From assembly GCA_963402885.1 (NCBI GenBank), contig OY727098.1, positions 3,405,001 to 3,469,000 on the forward strand: a stretch of DNA of 64,000 nt, in the 5' to 3' direction. The DNA comes from Antedon bifida. Taxonomy: Eukaryota; Echinodermata; Crinoidea; Comatulida; Antedonidae. Of the stretch, positions 52,011 through 64,000 are shown piece after piece (positions within the stretch are counted from its first letter, which is position 1; every line of letters starts with the position of its first letter). The translations under genes and the position numbers were made by a program. Under the pieces are notes generated by a model, which was given only the letters and a program-made list of their open reading frames with translations, was not told where the DNA came from and did not search any database.

Positions 52011-54765
52011 ATTTTACAGTCTAAGATAGACACTATATTTGTTTACAGGAAAATTAAAATACAAAGCCTATCTCGGCCGCGACTCTTTGTTATGTCATAG
52101 AGTAAAGGTTATGTTTAATGTTATGATGCTCTAACTCTAATGAAAAGTACGCCCTCTATATTGGTATGAAATCTTCCTGATAAGGGGGACTAAGTGGGAG
52201 TGTGGGAAGATTGCTGAAAGATTCCATTCCGTATTTTGATTTCTTCTTAGTTTCTTCTAAAGTACATACTTTTTATTTAAAGGTCATCAAACAACTGCAA
52301 TTTAAAGCAGAAATAGTAAGGTTTTTTGTTAACTGCAAAAATCGCCTATTCAAAGTCTGATTTTATTAGGCCTCATCTTCATTTTTCATGTTTTTGGGGA
52401 ACATCTTTAAAGTATGTTTATAAAATTTAGTCCCCATGGTAGCTTAAGTTCAGTTTTTAAACTTTGCTATTTTAGGTCAACATCCTTTAATAAATGTCTT
52501 GCTTTGATGATTACTTTTCTCATTCCAAAATAAATTATTTAACATTCGATAAACTGTTTATGTTTATAACATTCTTCTAGGCTGGATTCTTAATTGTATT
52601 TACGAGACGAAAACATAGTTACCAACCTCAGAGATTTGAAATGCGGGAGAGAATATTAATTGTAGTCACCACAGCCCCTCCCCTCCCCCTCATGGGGCAT
52701 GTGACGAAGCGAATTTGATTTGACGAATTGATTTAAATACAGATAATTGATTGATTGATTTTGTCAGAATTACTTATAATATATAAACGATTGGATCTTG
52801 TTAATTAAAATACAATAGCCGCTATCACAGTCCGATCAAAGATTCCTCCGCGTAGGAATGTCATAAAAGACTCTTGTTATAATAATAAAGACATAAGTTA
52901 CTTTTTCTCTAGATTTCATTATACATCATGCGTATAATCTATACACTAAGAAGTAAAATTGAACAAATACTACGGATATATAAAAAATTATTTCGTTTTG
53001 TTTCCCAAGGTGAGACTCGATACCTTGAATGCTATAGACGCGAGCACATACCACCGAGAAATACATAACTAAAGTTGTAGAAAGATTCCTCCGTGTATTT
53101 ACTATGCAGTAACCACTTTGGTGCAGATAAATTATTACATACCGCAATGAATCGTAATTTTTTACTATGATGAAATCTTTAACAATTTTAAAAAGTGATG
53201 CATGCACTGTCAAAGTATATACTTTTAACTTTTTTTAAAGAAGAAGGTTAATGTTAAGTGTTTTTATTGTCTTTCGCGGGAACAACCAACTTTTATTATT
53301 TCCACTGTTTTTCTTCTTTTTTTTTCATTACTACTTACAAATAAGTTGACACCATAAATAAGAATGTGTTAAAATGGTAAAAGGTCTAATTACTTAATTT
53401 ATAGAAATTGTATTCTAAGTATCACAATTAGTAGCACACACAAATACATATATACAGTACCTATGATTTTAAACAATGCATTAAAATATTGTTTTATACA
53501 TAAAAAAAAATTGGCTTATTAACGATACAAATGCTAACTATAAAAAATAAAACTTATATTAATTGGAATACAATAGATCAAAACAAATAAAGTAAAGAAA
53601 AAATCATTCAAATAAGTTTAAGTAAAAAATTAAGAAGTTTTTCTTTTATACGAGACCATTTGATCTCGACTTTAGTTAAATGACATGAATATTCATTACT
53701 AATTTGATTTTAACTTCAAGAAAGAGTAACTTCCAAATTAATTTTACATCATGTTTGCGTTTATCAATTTTATTTTTTTAAATACATTTTATAAATACAG
53801 AAAGTAAATAACGACAATAGTTCATTTACGTTCCGACAATAATGTTTAAAAACGTAATCTCTTGGATTTCAGGAAAACATTTTTTGATTAATTAGTTGAA
53901 TCGTATACATACTGGTTGCACAACAATACATAAATGTACGGGAATGTTAAGTTTATTATTTCGGCCCAAGAAAATGTCATAGTTTTTTTGATTGTCGAAA
54001 TAATTTAATCAACTTTTTTCTCTTATAAGCCTACATTTTAAGAAAATGAAATGCAAAATAGTTACCGAGCATTCTGACATTCTAGCATATTTTCACCATT
54101 GTTAACTTACACGTTATATGCACTACGCACGTAATTGTATTGCCATGTGATGAAATATGACATGAAATTTATGAGTACCAAATCTGGTTTAGTTATGATA
54201 CATGCTTGTGAGGATATGATTACAAACGTGATTTATATATATATAATATATAGGTATTTATTCATAAAAAAAACACATAAAATGTACAAACAGAAGGCAG
54301 CCAACGGCTGAAAAATTCTGTAAACAACGTACAAAGTAAAAATTTAAAAGACTCTAACAACAATAAAATATATACATACAATATAAAAGTACACAGTAAA
54401 TCAGATCATTAAAAAGCCGTTAAAATTCTTAAAATGCTAAAAGACCCAGATAAACCAAAGCATGCGGTAATCACTAATTCGTTATTATTATTATTAATGT
54501 TATAAACCTACAAAGTTTTAGTTTTAGAAGCTTCATTCATTCTATCAATAATGTTAGGGATGGTAGAGCGTTTCCAACGATTAGTTTTACACAAGGGGGC
54601 ATCCAACAAATTAAAATTTCTCAAATTTCGAATCAATACAATGAATTGCATCTAATATTTAAAGTAAAGTCAAAAAAAAATATTACAAGCAACAACTTTG
54701 TAACATAGATAATCTATTTTTACAAAATTTACCGAAACGATAATTATATAGAGGATTAGTAACAG
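52011..54765. repeat. Duplicated C3orf38 5' flank behind chimera 1, plus unique and LINE-like sequence
   Basis: 52.1-53.2 kb copies the parental 5' flank. 53.2-54.1 kb is AT-rich with nothing recognised. About 54240-54640 resembles the antisense 3' end of a LINE (TTATTCATAAAAAAAACACA ... GGCAGCCAACGGCTG) without visible coding. 54640-54754 is the ubiquilin 3' flank copy. Confidence 0.6.
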
Positions 54766-56296
54766 TTATCTGGCACCACCTATCAGTCTTTCAGTGGCGG
54801 CATTTACATCACCACCTGTAGCTGTGAGTGCTCTTATGTTTGCTTCCCTATCTACAAAACCCATAGTTCGAAATTGAATCTGAAAAGAGAGAGTAATTTA
54901 ACTTTAGTTTTTTTGCATCATGACTACATTCTGAAAATATTTGTTTTTCTAAATTAATTAATTACTTTTCTGTCGCATGTACAAGATGCAGTGTCATAAG
55001 CATACAGCCCTAGAAAAAATAATTTAAAAAATAAGGATACAATATAAATATAAATAGAGAAAAAAGATAAAATTATCTATAATCACAATCTAATTGATGA
55101 TGATGATGATGATATCTATAATTATGGTAAACAATTTTAAAAAGTACACAAATATCATATTCTTGTGTGAAACACAAATATACACAAGAAAGTAAAAATT
55201 ATACCATTGCTTTAAATAGATGAAGAATCTTGTCAACCAGATCTTGTTTACTAGCATGTCCAGAAATCGACACCTTCTCGTTTGCCAAATATTGGAAAAG
55301 GCAGTCCCGACTTATTTTCTTGCGGTTAAGTAGCTCAGATTTGTTTTCAGTGTGGTTCAGTATTACATCAATGGTTTCTGCAAATTTTATTTTTGTGAAA
55401 TTTAAAACATTTGTGATGTGGCCAGTTTATTATAGTATAGTATATGTAATTTCAGACAGGTCAGAAGTTAGATGAATAGTCTATTTGTTGGTAAACTAAG
55501 AGCAAGGCTATGTTTGTATGCCCCTTCTAAGCATAGTTGCTGGACTTGGACCTGGATGGAACTATAGACGTAGGAGAGAGCTTGAATGTATGTAAGTAAG
55601 CAGCGGGTACTGCACCAACAGGATTTTAATTGTTTGTAACTGTGTGGAGTAGCTTTGCATCAGGGTGCTGAGTAATTGGTCAGATGTTTTGCCCTACTCT
55701 GACGTAATTACTACTAAGTACATTGAGAATATAATACGCAAGTAATTCTCGAAAACAAACCCTGTCAATATGTTTCTAGTCTTGAAAGTTTCCGGCGGCG
55801 CTAAGCCTGTGTGGTGTGAGCCTAACATTAAACATTATGTTTCCTGCCACACCTTTTCTCCAAATAAAAATTAATGCTGATTTGCTTGCGAAAACTAAGT
55901 CAGCTACATACCAGTCATTGGTGACATTGTTCATGTTTGCTATTATTAGTATTTGGTATGTTGAATTTTGTCTATGACTATCTTCAACATTTCACAGAAC
56001 ACATTTTTTATTTTAAACATTTGGAAACTCAATTTCAAAAGTCAAATGTTGGTAGTTATTCTATATGGAGTTCATAAATTAATTTTATGAGCATCATGGC
56101 GGACTACAGTAGGCCTACTACTACAAGATTTATCGAGTTGTTTCGGGAATTTCCCGTCCGGTACTACTGCCTTACCTTCCAATGAGTGAGTTTTAATAAG
56201 CTTGCTTGTTATAGTATCTTTTAACAATATCAATTCTTTCTCTGGCAAATACCTTAACAAACGTCTGAATTCCTCTTTTTCCTCTTCATTAAGCAT
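54766..56296 (-). CDS. Chimeric gene 2: C3orf38 N-terminus fused to a shortened ubiquilin UBA
   Basis: Exons 56296-56176, 55377-55205 and 54879-54766 total 408 bp, 135 aa, and all junctions are in phase. Exon 1 encodes the same peptide as in chimera 1. Exon 2 has diverged ([31 protein letters not shown]) and lost 3 bp. The UBA exon has lost 30 bp, removing ten residues of helix 1, but keeps [19 protein letters not shown] and [10 protein letters not shown] before a stop. All length changes are multiples of three. Introns match chimera 1, including an insert of several hundred bp in intron 1 that C3orf38 lacks. The shortened UBA may not fold; expression is unknown. Confidence 0.55.
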
Positions 56297-58173
56297 ATTT
56301 TACAGTCTAAGATAGACACTATATTTGTTTACAGGAAAATTAAAATACAAAGCCTATCTCGGCCGCGCCTCTTTGTTGTACACCCTCTATATTGGTATGA
56401 AATCTTCCTGATAAGGAAGTGTGGGAAGATTGCTGAAAGATCCCGTATTTTGATAGCTTCTTCTAAAGCACATACTTTTTATTTAAAGGTCATAAAACAA
56501 CTGCAATTTAAAGCAGAAATAGTAAGGTTTTTTGTTAACTGCAAAAATCGCCTATTCAAAGTCTGATTTTATTAGGCCTAATCTTCATTTTTCATGATTT
56601 TGTGGAGACACATCTTTAAAGTATGTATATAAAATTTAGTCCCCATGGTAGCTTAAGTTCAGTTTTTAAACTTTGCTATTTTAGGTCAACATCCTTTAAT
56701 AAATGTCTTGTTTTTATGATTACTTTTCTCATTATTTAACATTAGATAAACTTGTTGTCACTAAAATAAAAAGTAGGTTTTTGTATGTTGTTTATTATTT
56801 TTAAAATACAAGAGCTGTACATGCTTATTATATTCATTTTTTTTTTGCTCCACGATAAAACAAAGTCATCAATGTGTTCTTCAATAAACTACAAGTAAAC
56901 CTGTTTTTCTAATATTGTATTTTTTTTATTTTATTTTAGAGTATGTAGGCGAAATTCAATGATTTGTGTTGGTAATTTATATGCAATATCAAATATACAT
57001 TGCAACAATTAACGGTATAACCTTAATATTTAATATTGTAATTAGCATATTGTTTACGCTATCAATATTGTGTGTATTACAATATACAAAGTACTTTTTG
57101 TGATAAAACATTTAATCAGGGTAGAATAATTGTACTGTATTTATTTAAATTCAAAGATTATTTTAAAGCCAAGAAAAGCAATAGTCTTATTATACTTTTT
57201 GATTAGGTAAAGAGTTGTTCAATAAATACACAACAAAAAAAAGACAAATACACGACCTGTCACCATGAATAAAAAATGTGCACATAGGGGGTTGGGAAAT
57301 CATCAATATTAAAGCTTTGTTCCCAATATCGACGCAACGCAAGGACAAAACGCAACGATTTTACCAATCACAAGCGATGGATTATTCCGACAGTAGCTTG
57401 TCATTGGTCAATTTGCTTGTTGTGCGTACGTCCTTGCATTGCGTCTCTAGTGGGAACCACGCATTGCTGTGAAACAAGGAATTCTTAAAAGATTCACATA
57501 TGTGTGGCCTTGAGAGTTGTCTACTGTACGAAAACGGGAAAAAAGAATGTCAACAATTTACAGTGAGTGCGGCCTAAGTAGGTAGAACTGTGATGCAAAT
57601 TTTAGGATAGTACACTATAACTTTTAACATCAAAAATAACTGCACTTCTGTATATTTGAATAGCTATTTTTCATGCTATACAAATAAATATGAATTCATT
57701 TACTTTTATAAAAATTACATATATAGTTATATATAATTATTTATTATTTGTGATGAAGTTAATACTAAAAACAGAGGAATCTTTAATACGAATGATAAAC
57801 ATTTTTACCGCTAAATTATTGGTCACATAAACCCACTGTTTCTGATCTGGCGGAAATAGTAATCATTTTTTTTAGAAAAATGATTAATTAATGCTATCTT
57901 CTTTTTCAGTAGCGAATATAAAATATTCATAATAAAATATTAAACCTAATTATTTAATCCATGTAATCACTTTATATCCCCCTTTGCTTAAAATCAGTAT
58001 GTATAGATAAAAACTATACCATTACCAATCTATACAGTGATCAGTGAATTGTACCTAATATTTAAAGTCAAGCCAAAAAACGATATTAAATTGTGTACAA
58101 GCAACAACTTTGTAACATACATAATCTATTTTTACACCAAAACGATAATTATATAGAGGATTATTGGTAACAG
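56297..58173. other. Flank of chimera 2 up to ubiquilin
   Basis: 56.37-57.0 kb is the third copy of the C3orf38 5' flank. 57.0-58.0 kb is AT-rich with one MITE (57308-57470). 58045-58158 is the genuine ubiquilin 3' flank. Confidence 0.6.
57308..57470. mobile_element. Short MITE
   Basis: Inverted ends: TTGTTCCCAATATCGACGCA followed by ACGCAAGGAC on the left; GTCCTTGCATTGCGTC, then TAGTGGGAACCA, on the right. About 160 bp, non-coding. Confidence 0.6.
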
Positions 58174-61100
58174 TTAGCTGGCGCCACCTATCAGTCTTTC
58201 AATGGCGGCATTTACATCACCACCTGTAGCTGTGAGTGCTCTTATGTTTGCTTCCCTATCTACAAAACCCATAGTTGCTAACTGTTCTAGTTGCGCCCGA
58301 AATTGAACCTCTGGAGCCTGAAAAGAGAGATTAATTGAACTTTAGTGTTTTTGCATCATGACTACATTTGTTAGTAGAAAACACCCCCACCACATATTAA
58401 ATATTTTCTATATATATATATGTCTGTCCTAAAACTGCTGCACAGTTCCCTAACAATACTTACTGGAAGAAATTGCAAGAGAGTTGGCCTATTTCCTAAC
58501 TATTACTGCACCTAACCCAAAAACTAAGGACATCGATAGATTTTGAAACTCTGGGCTCCAGATTCATAAGGTGAAGTCTAACCATTCAACCACAGAACTG
58601 GCTTGCTAAAAAACTGAGTTATCCCATAACTAAAGTCATGCATTATTCATTCATTAACACATTAGAAAAAAAAAACTATTCCTGCTCTTACCTGAACTGT
58701 ATTTGCACCTGTAGATAATGACTGCATCATTGTTGACATCATTTGAGACCACTGATCTGCATTGGGAGCTGAACCTGTAACGGTGGGGGCTGTTGATGGT
58801 GTGCTACTTGTAGTTGTACTTGTTGTTGATACATTTGCTGTACTAAGTGTTGGCATTGTCCCAGTCAATCTAACCAACCAATTAAACAAAATACTGTACA
58901 TTATATAAACTTTAAACAAGACTGGGTGATGTTACACTAGATATTAGTGGGTGTGTCTGCTTTATTTAAATATGCTAATTGGTATTTGCTGTACTAAGTG
59001 TTGGCATTGTCCCAGTCAATCTAACCAACCAATTAAACAAAATACTGTACATTATATAAACTTTAAACAAGACTGGGTGATGTTACACTAGATATTAGTG
59101 GGTGTGTCTGCTTTATTTTAATATGCCAATTGGTATTTGTTTATTTGTTATTATTTATTTATACTAGGCGACCTCTTCAGTCCAGAGGGCCAGCGGTTGT
59201 AATGTACTAGTATACCGTGGTAACCCCTACTCGTCTCAAAAGATGTACTAGGTTCTTTAAAAGTGCACATGAGCTAGATCTTGTGGCTAGCATTTAGTAT
59301 TCTTACTTTAGGGTATAATCACTTTATTAGTTATGATTCATTTTTAAAGGCAAAATGACTGTATATAAATGTACTGTATATAATATTTGTTTAAAATGAT
59401 AATGAAAGAGACGAGAAGTCTGTTGTTACCATTTTCAAATACCTGTACTTACCCAGGTAAGAGGCCTGGTGCTTCTTGTTGTAGCTGTTGCATTCCCTGT
59501 TGTATCTGCATGATTGCCTGCACTGCTCTAGGATTTGTCATAGCTGACTGCATCTCAGGGTTTTGCATCTTTTAAAAAGTAATAAAACATCATATCATAC
59601 TATAGTGCATGGTTCTTAAAAATGTTCCATAAGGATTTTAAATCATGCAATATTTATTAACATATTAAATTATCATTTAAACATGTAATGTACATAAATT
59701 TGGTATTTTTTAAATCCCTGTATTGCCTTTCTCAATTCTGTTCTACATGCATTCAAATACTCAATAATCAACCATGCTGTTATAATCGTTCAGACATAGA
59801 CATATTTTACTCTTTCTAACTAGTACTGCTTGATGAAAATATAAGTACCTGCTGTAGGAATGTTGGCATCATCTGCTGCATCTGTTCTTGAAGTTGAGAA
59901 TTTCCAGCAAACATTGGATTAGATGCTAATACCTAGTGTAGTAGAAAGAAATATCTTTTGATTTGAAATTACTGGTAATTTGAACTTTGATCCTTACTTA
60001 TCTTTAGTAAATCGTCTAGGAATGTATGTACTTCACTATACTGAAGACACTCTAATTAAGAAGACAAGGAGTAATACATGTTCTAACACTATGGCCAACC
60101 TCTATTTAGGGGAAAATCTTGTTGGATCCCGAAGCCGTCCCCTTGATAGAGGTGCTATGAATTGGCTAGTGCTAACCTGTGAAGCAAGCTGAGGGTTTTG
60201 GCTCATATTTTGCATCATGCTTCTCATGTATGGAGCCTGCATCATGTTCTGCATCAGCTGTGGATTGGCCGACATCTGCTGCATCATACTTTGCATTCCA
60301 GGACTGTTAAAGATACCTGTAGACAAGGAAATAAATACAGCTGTTAAAAAGTGAATCAGATTTATTAGCCTATGGATCACAGGTGTTAAATGATGAATCA
60401 CAGGTGTAAACTGATGAATCACAGTTATTAGCCTATGGATGACAAGTGTTATCTGGTGGATCACATGTGTTAACTGATGGATCACAGGTGTTAACTGATG
60501 GATCACAGCTGTTAACTGATGGATCACAGGTGTTAACTGATGAATCACAGGTGTTAGCCTATGGATGACAAGTGCTATCTGGTAGATTACAGGTGTTAAC
60601 TGATGAATCACAGGTGTTAACTGATGGATCACAGCTGTTAACTGATGGATCACAGGTGTTAACCTATGGATGACAAGTGCTATCTGGTGGATTACAGGTG
60701 TTAACTGATGGATCACAGCTGTTAACTGATGGATCACAGGTGTTAACTGATGAATCACAGGTGTTAAATGATGAATCACAGGTGTTAGCCTATGGATGAC
60801 AAGTGCTATCTGGTAGATTACAGGTGTTAACTGATGAATCACAGGTGTTAACTGATGGATCACAGCTGTTAACTGATGGATCACAGGTGTTAACCTATGG
60901 ATGACAGGTGTTAACTGGTGGATCACAGTTGTTAACTGGTGGATCACAGTTGTTAACTGGTGGATCACATTTGGTAGCCTATGGATGACAAGTGCGATCT
61001 GATGGGATCACAGGTGTTAACTGGTGGATCACAGTTGCTAACTGATGGATCACAGTTGCTAACTGATGGATCACAGTTGCTAACTGATGGATCACAGTTG

Positions 61101-63869
61101 TTAGCCTATGGATGACAAGGCATACAATCTGATGGATCACAGGTGTTAACTGGTGGATCACAGGTGTTAACTGGTGGATCACAGGTGTTAACTAATGGAT
61201 CACAGGTGTTAACTAATGGATCACAGGTGTTAACTGATGGATGACAAGACATACTATCTGGTGGATCACAGGTGTTAACATGTGGTTAACAGGTGTTAAC
61301 ACATGAATCAAAGGCATTAACAGGTGAAACTCAAGTGCTACCACATGTGGATATCAAATATGTAATCTCAGATGTTATTACCTGGTCCAGGTTGAACCCC
61401 ACTTAAATTAGGTGTTGTGGATGGTGTGGATGTTGTCGTTGACGGTGTACTTGATGCAGTAGTAGTAGTTGTAGCAGTAGATGGTGTTGACCTTGCACTG
61501 GGTGTACCCCATGGATTAGGTAGAGGTTCTGTGTTTTCCCTACCCTGTTGTGAGGCACTGCCACTAGATGAAGCTTTAAAAAAAACACAAGTTTATTATT
61601 ATTTACGTAATGATGTTTTATTAACTTATTATCTACTATCATACCACACAAATAAAATATATTACATAAACTTTCAAATTTGTGACAAAATGACATTAAT
61701 GTTATTAATAGTGTTCATTGTTACAGTGTACATTATGGTGTACATCGGTGACCATTCACCAAACGCGTCTCTGTAGGCACAGGAATAAAATAAAACTTTG
61801 CAAAAATAACTGTTACTTACTATTACCACTAAGAGCTGCAAATGGGTTGCCTCCAAGCTGTTCTTGAGCTGCATTCATCATTGGTTCTTGTATATCTGTA
61901 TACATTCTCCGTAGGGCATTGTAGCCTCCTGGAATACTCTACAATCAAACAAATAAACAGTTGAATATGGGTGATATCCTTTCAAAATATAGCAAAATTT
62001 ATTTATTGATTTCGCCATGCAAACCTTCAAACAATATAAAATTTATTTAGATGTAAGTTTTAATGAATCATTGGGTTGTCATATAACTGTATTATTATTT
62101 CATGAGCAAAATATGTGATTTAATGTTAAGATTAATTTAATAGGATTTCATAAATGATCATGTGACATACTTCTAGATTGCTTAGAGCTCTATCTTGGCT
62201 TCTCATCATCTCCTGCATCATAGATGGATTACGTGCTAGCTCCATGGTTTGACGCAGTAACTCTGGGTTATTTAACATGTGGGATAATTCAGGATTTCTC
62301 TGAAAAACAAAATCATAGTTATGATTGTTAATTTGCACAACAGATTGTGTCCAAACATGGTAGTGATATACCCAAATATTGTTGTAGTTTACGCATATTA
62401 TGTAATGATGCATTATTGTGTTTACGCGTATCAGATTAAGAACGTACGCTTATGTTTTAGTCGTGTGCGTTGTATTCAAACAAGTCTAAATAGCATTCTC
62501 ATAGTTGTTATGAATCAAGCATGGTAGTAAAGTACCAACTAGTCTGTTGCTAACCTGTTGCTAACCTGTTGTTAACCAGTATATGTAATGAGTTGATTGG
62601 CCCAAGGATAAGTTAACTAGATTCATATTGTAGATATATATTATATATAACATATTTTAATTAATTATTTTAACGTATCTTTGCATTATTAGTGAATGTA
62701 TTGTAAGTTATTAGAATGTTATATGTCTGTTTGTTTCAGGTTTTGAATTGTATTTCTTATCGTAGTAATTATATTATCTGTTTCATTTGCTGAGATTTTC
62801 ATGTGAATAAAGCATTTCTTTACAATACAAAAAGCCAAAAAACTCATTTGTTTTCACATGTCACATTCTCCCACAGTAGTGATATGACATCATCATGTCC
62901 ATATATGGGCACATCACATTTTTTTGTCACATAAAGTTTGATAGTGTAGACAGAGCTTTACTAACTTCCATCAATTGTTGCATTTGAGGATTACTCATCA
63001 ACATTTGTCTTAACATCTCTGGATTCTGCATCATATTCTGTACTAATGGATTCTCCATAACTTGTTGCAACATCTCTGGATTATTCAACAACTAAAAAAA
63101 AACACAAACAAAAACATTCAAAGATATGGTATGGTAACGTTTTCACATTAAACGCCATGATAGCGCTAGAACCACTCACATCGTCTAGAGAATCCGTAGA
63201 GATCTCATTCACCTTAAACCCTGCAACACCAGAGTTTGCAATAAAAAAAGCTTAAATACCCGTATTCTGCTATGGATGATGAATACAATACAACTAGAGT
63301 GAGTAAGTGGAACCGTAATTACGTAGCCATAACATAGACAAGGGTTCGAGGCTCACTCGCTCCATGGTTCTGGTGGTAGAACAAGTCTTCTGGGATAGGA
63401 CTATAAACTGTAGGTCCAGTATACACATCTGGCTCATGTTAACTTTAAAGAACCCAGTACATCTTTTGAGACGAGTAGGGGTTACCCCGGTGTACTAGTT
63501 CACACACAGCCACTGTCACAAACTCATCATATATATATATATATTCTTTAAGGCATCTGTAATTGGCGATATCGCTCTTGGATGTATGTGAAATAAAATA
63601 AAAAATAAAAGGGGAACACATCTAGCACACTTTAAAGAACAGTAGTACAATCTGTCATTTAGTGTTGATTTAATATTTACCTGGCTTTGCATTTGTTGTT
63701 GCATTTCCATAAAATTAGCTGATCCTAGGCCCATTCCTCCAAGGCCACCGAGTCCACCCAGCCCACTTCCAAATGGGTTTTGTTGTGCTTGAATAGGAGG
63801 TGGGGCTGCAGTGGTGGTTGATGATGATTGAGAAGATTGTTGTGCATGTTGAGCTGCTTGTTCTTGAGC
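58174..63869 (-). CDS. UBQLN: Ubiquilin, 3' ten exons (5' part outside the window)
   Basis: Shuttle factor that binds polyubiquitin through its C-terminal UBA and the proteasome through an N-terminal UBL. Exons seen: 63869-63681, 63091-62966, 62299-62171, 61938-61821, 61573-61382, 60316-60177, 59932-59849, 59568-59453, 58869-58692, 58317-58174. All are in phase, 1416 bp, 471 aa plus stop. STI1-type segments include [39 protein letters not shown] and [38 protein letters not shown] and [16 protein letters not shown] are family hallmarks. A Ser/Thr-rich linker precedes the UBA ([18 protein letters not shown], then RLIGGAS). The UBL and about the first 120-150 residues lie beyond 64000. The start is therefore absent. 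The last exon is the source of the UBA in both chimeras. Confidence 0.95.
58827..59130. repeat. 157-bp tandem duplication including a ubiquilin exon edge
   Basis: The block TTTGCTGTACTAAGTGTTGG ... TGTCTGCTTTATTT occurs twice, starting at about 58827 and 58984. The second copy repeats the acceptor and about 40 bp of the exon that starts at 58869, without the rest of the exon. Confidence 0.9.
59161..59290. repeat. Dispersed repeat, inverse copy of 63430-63520
   Basis: ACCCCTACTCGTCTCAAAAG and the following TGTACTAGGTTCTTTAAA are the inverse of TTTAAAGAACCCAGTACATC and CTTTTGAGACGAGTAGGGGT at 63445-63485. An old dispersed element in two ubiquilin introns. Confidence 0.7.
60350..61330. repeat. 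21-bp minisatellite in a ubiquilin intron
   Basis: About 45 units of GTGTTAACTGATGGATCACAG and variants, some with GGTGTTAGCCTATGGATGAC. Unit length is a multiple of three. The minus strand reads VIHQLTP-type heptads without a stop for over 200 codons, continuous and in frame with the ubiquilin exon at 60316-60177. Confidence 0.95.
62896..62961. mobile_element. MITE right half next to a ubiquilin splice donor
   Basis: ATATATGGGCACATCACATT ... TTTGATAGTGTAGACAGAGCTTTA matches the right arm of the 40131-40281 MITE. It ends at the splice donor of the 63091-62966 exon (GAA|GTTAG-TAAAGCTC), so the last donor bases may come from the insertion. Confidence 0.6.
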
Positions 63870-64000
63870 CTTTTAAAAAGGGTAAAATAAAGTTATTAAC
63901 ATTTATACTATATACTAACAGTTTAATTTCTTTACACCAAGAAAACTTCTGTAAAATATTTACTTTCAGTTGGAGATATAAATAATCATAATTGATTTTA

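Noticed and set aside
60350-61330. CRISPR-like or secreted repeat-protein interpretation of the 21-bp array
   Set aside because: Contiguous tandem units with no spacers, inside a eukaryotic intron; no start context or signal of its own.

Overview
This is eukaryotic nuclear DNA: AT-rich, with short introns, many microsatellites, SINE/LINE/MITE debris and frequent TAGGCCTA-like palindromes. The genes are metazoan, and several are typical of deuterostomes (an ST8Sia-type sialyltransferase, C19orf25, C3orf38). I infer a marine invertebrate deuterostome, most likely an echinoderm; I cannot name the class. All gene models below were built by hand from splice sites, reading phase and family recognition, with no alignment or transcript data.

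Region 1 (1-2453) is gene-free left flank with a tRNA-Arg-like SINE and a minisatellite built on ATGGCGGCC. Region 2 (2454-33488) is a tandem triplication of a unit of about 9.7 kb. Each unit carries a seven-exon minus-strand gene for a type II Golgi alpha-2,8-sialyltransferase-like protein (346 aa in the two intact copies). Copies A and B are open. Copy C has a 16-bp tandem duplication in exon 6 that stops the frame before sialyl motif S. Copy A has gained very large microsatellites, and copy C has two LINE insertions.

Region 3 (33.6-39.3 kb) is a divergent gene pair: NSA2 (minus, complete, 260 aa, ribosome biogenesis) and a C19orf25/UPF0449 homologue (plus, about 138 aa). Region 4 (41.4-44.6 kb) is a five-exon plus-strand gene for a secreted 286-aa protein. 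Its C-terminal cysteine spacing and flanking motifs resemble the Spaetzle/neurotrophin cystine knot.

Region 5 (45.3-64.0 kb, all minus strand) holds a complete C3orf38 homologue (278 aa), two small chimeric genes, and the 3' ten exons of ubiquilin, which runs off the right edge. Each chimera joins a copy of C3orf38 exons 1-2 to a copy of the terminal ubiquilin UBA exon. In both, splice sites, phases and frames are intact, predicting proteins of 146 and 135 aa. They share one breakpoint, so a single fusion event was followed by a further duplication. This apparent birth of a C3orf38-UBA gene family, sitting between its two parent genes, is the most interesting signal in the window. The Spaetzle-like gene and the sialyltransferase triplication come next.
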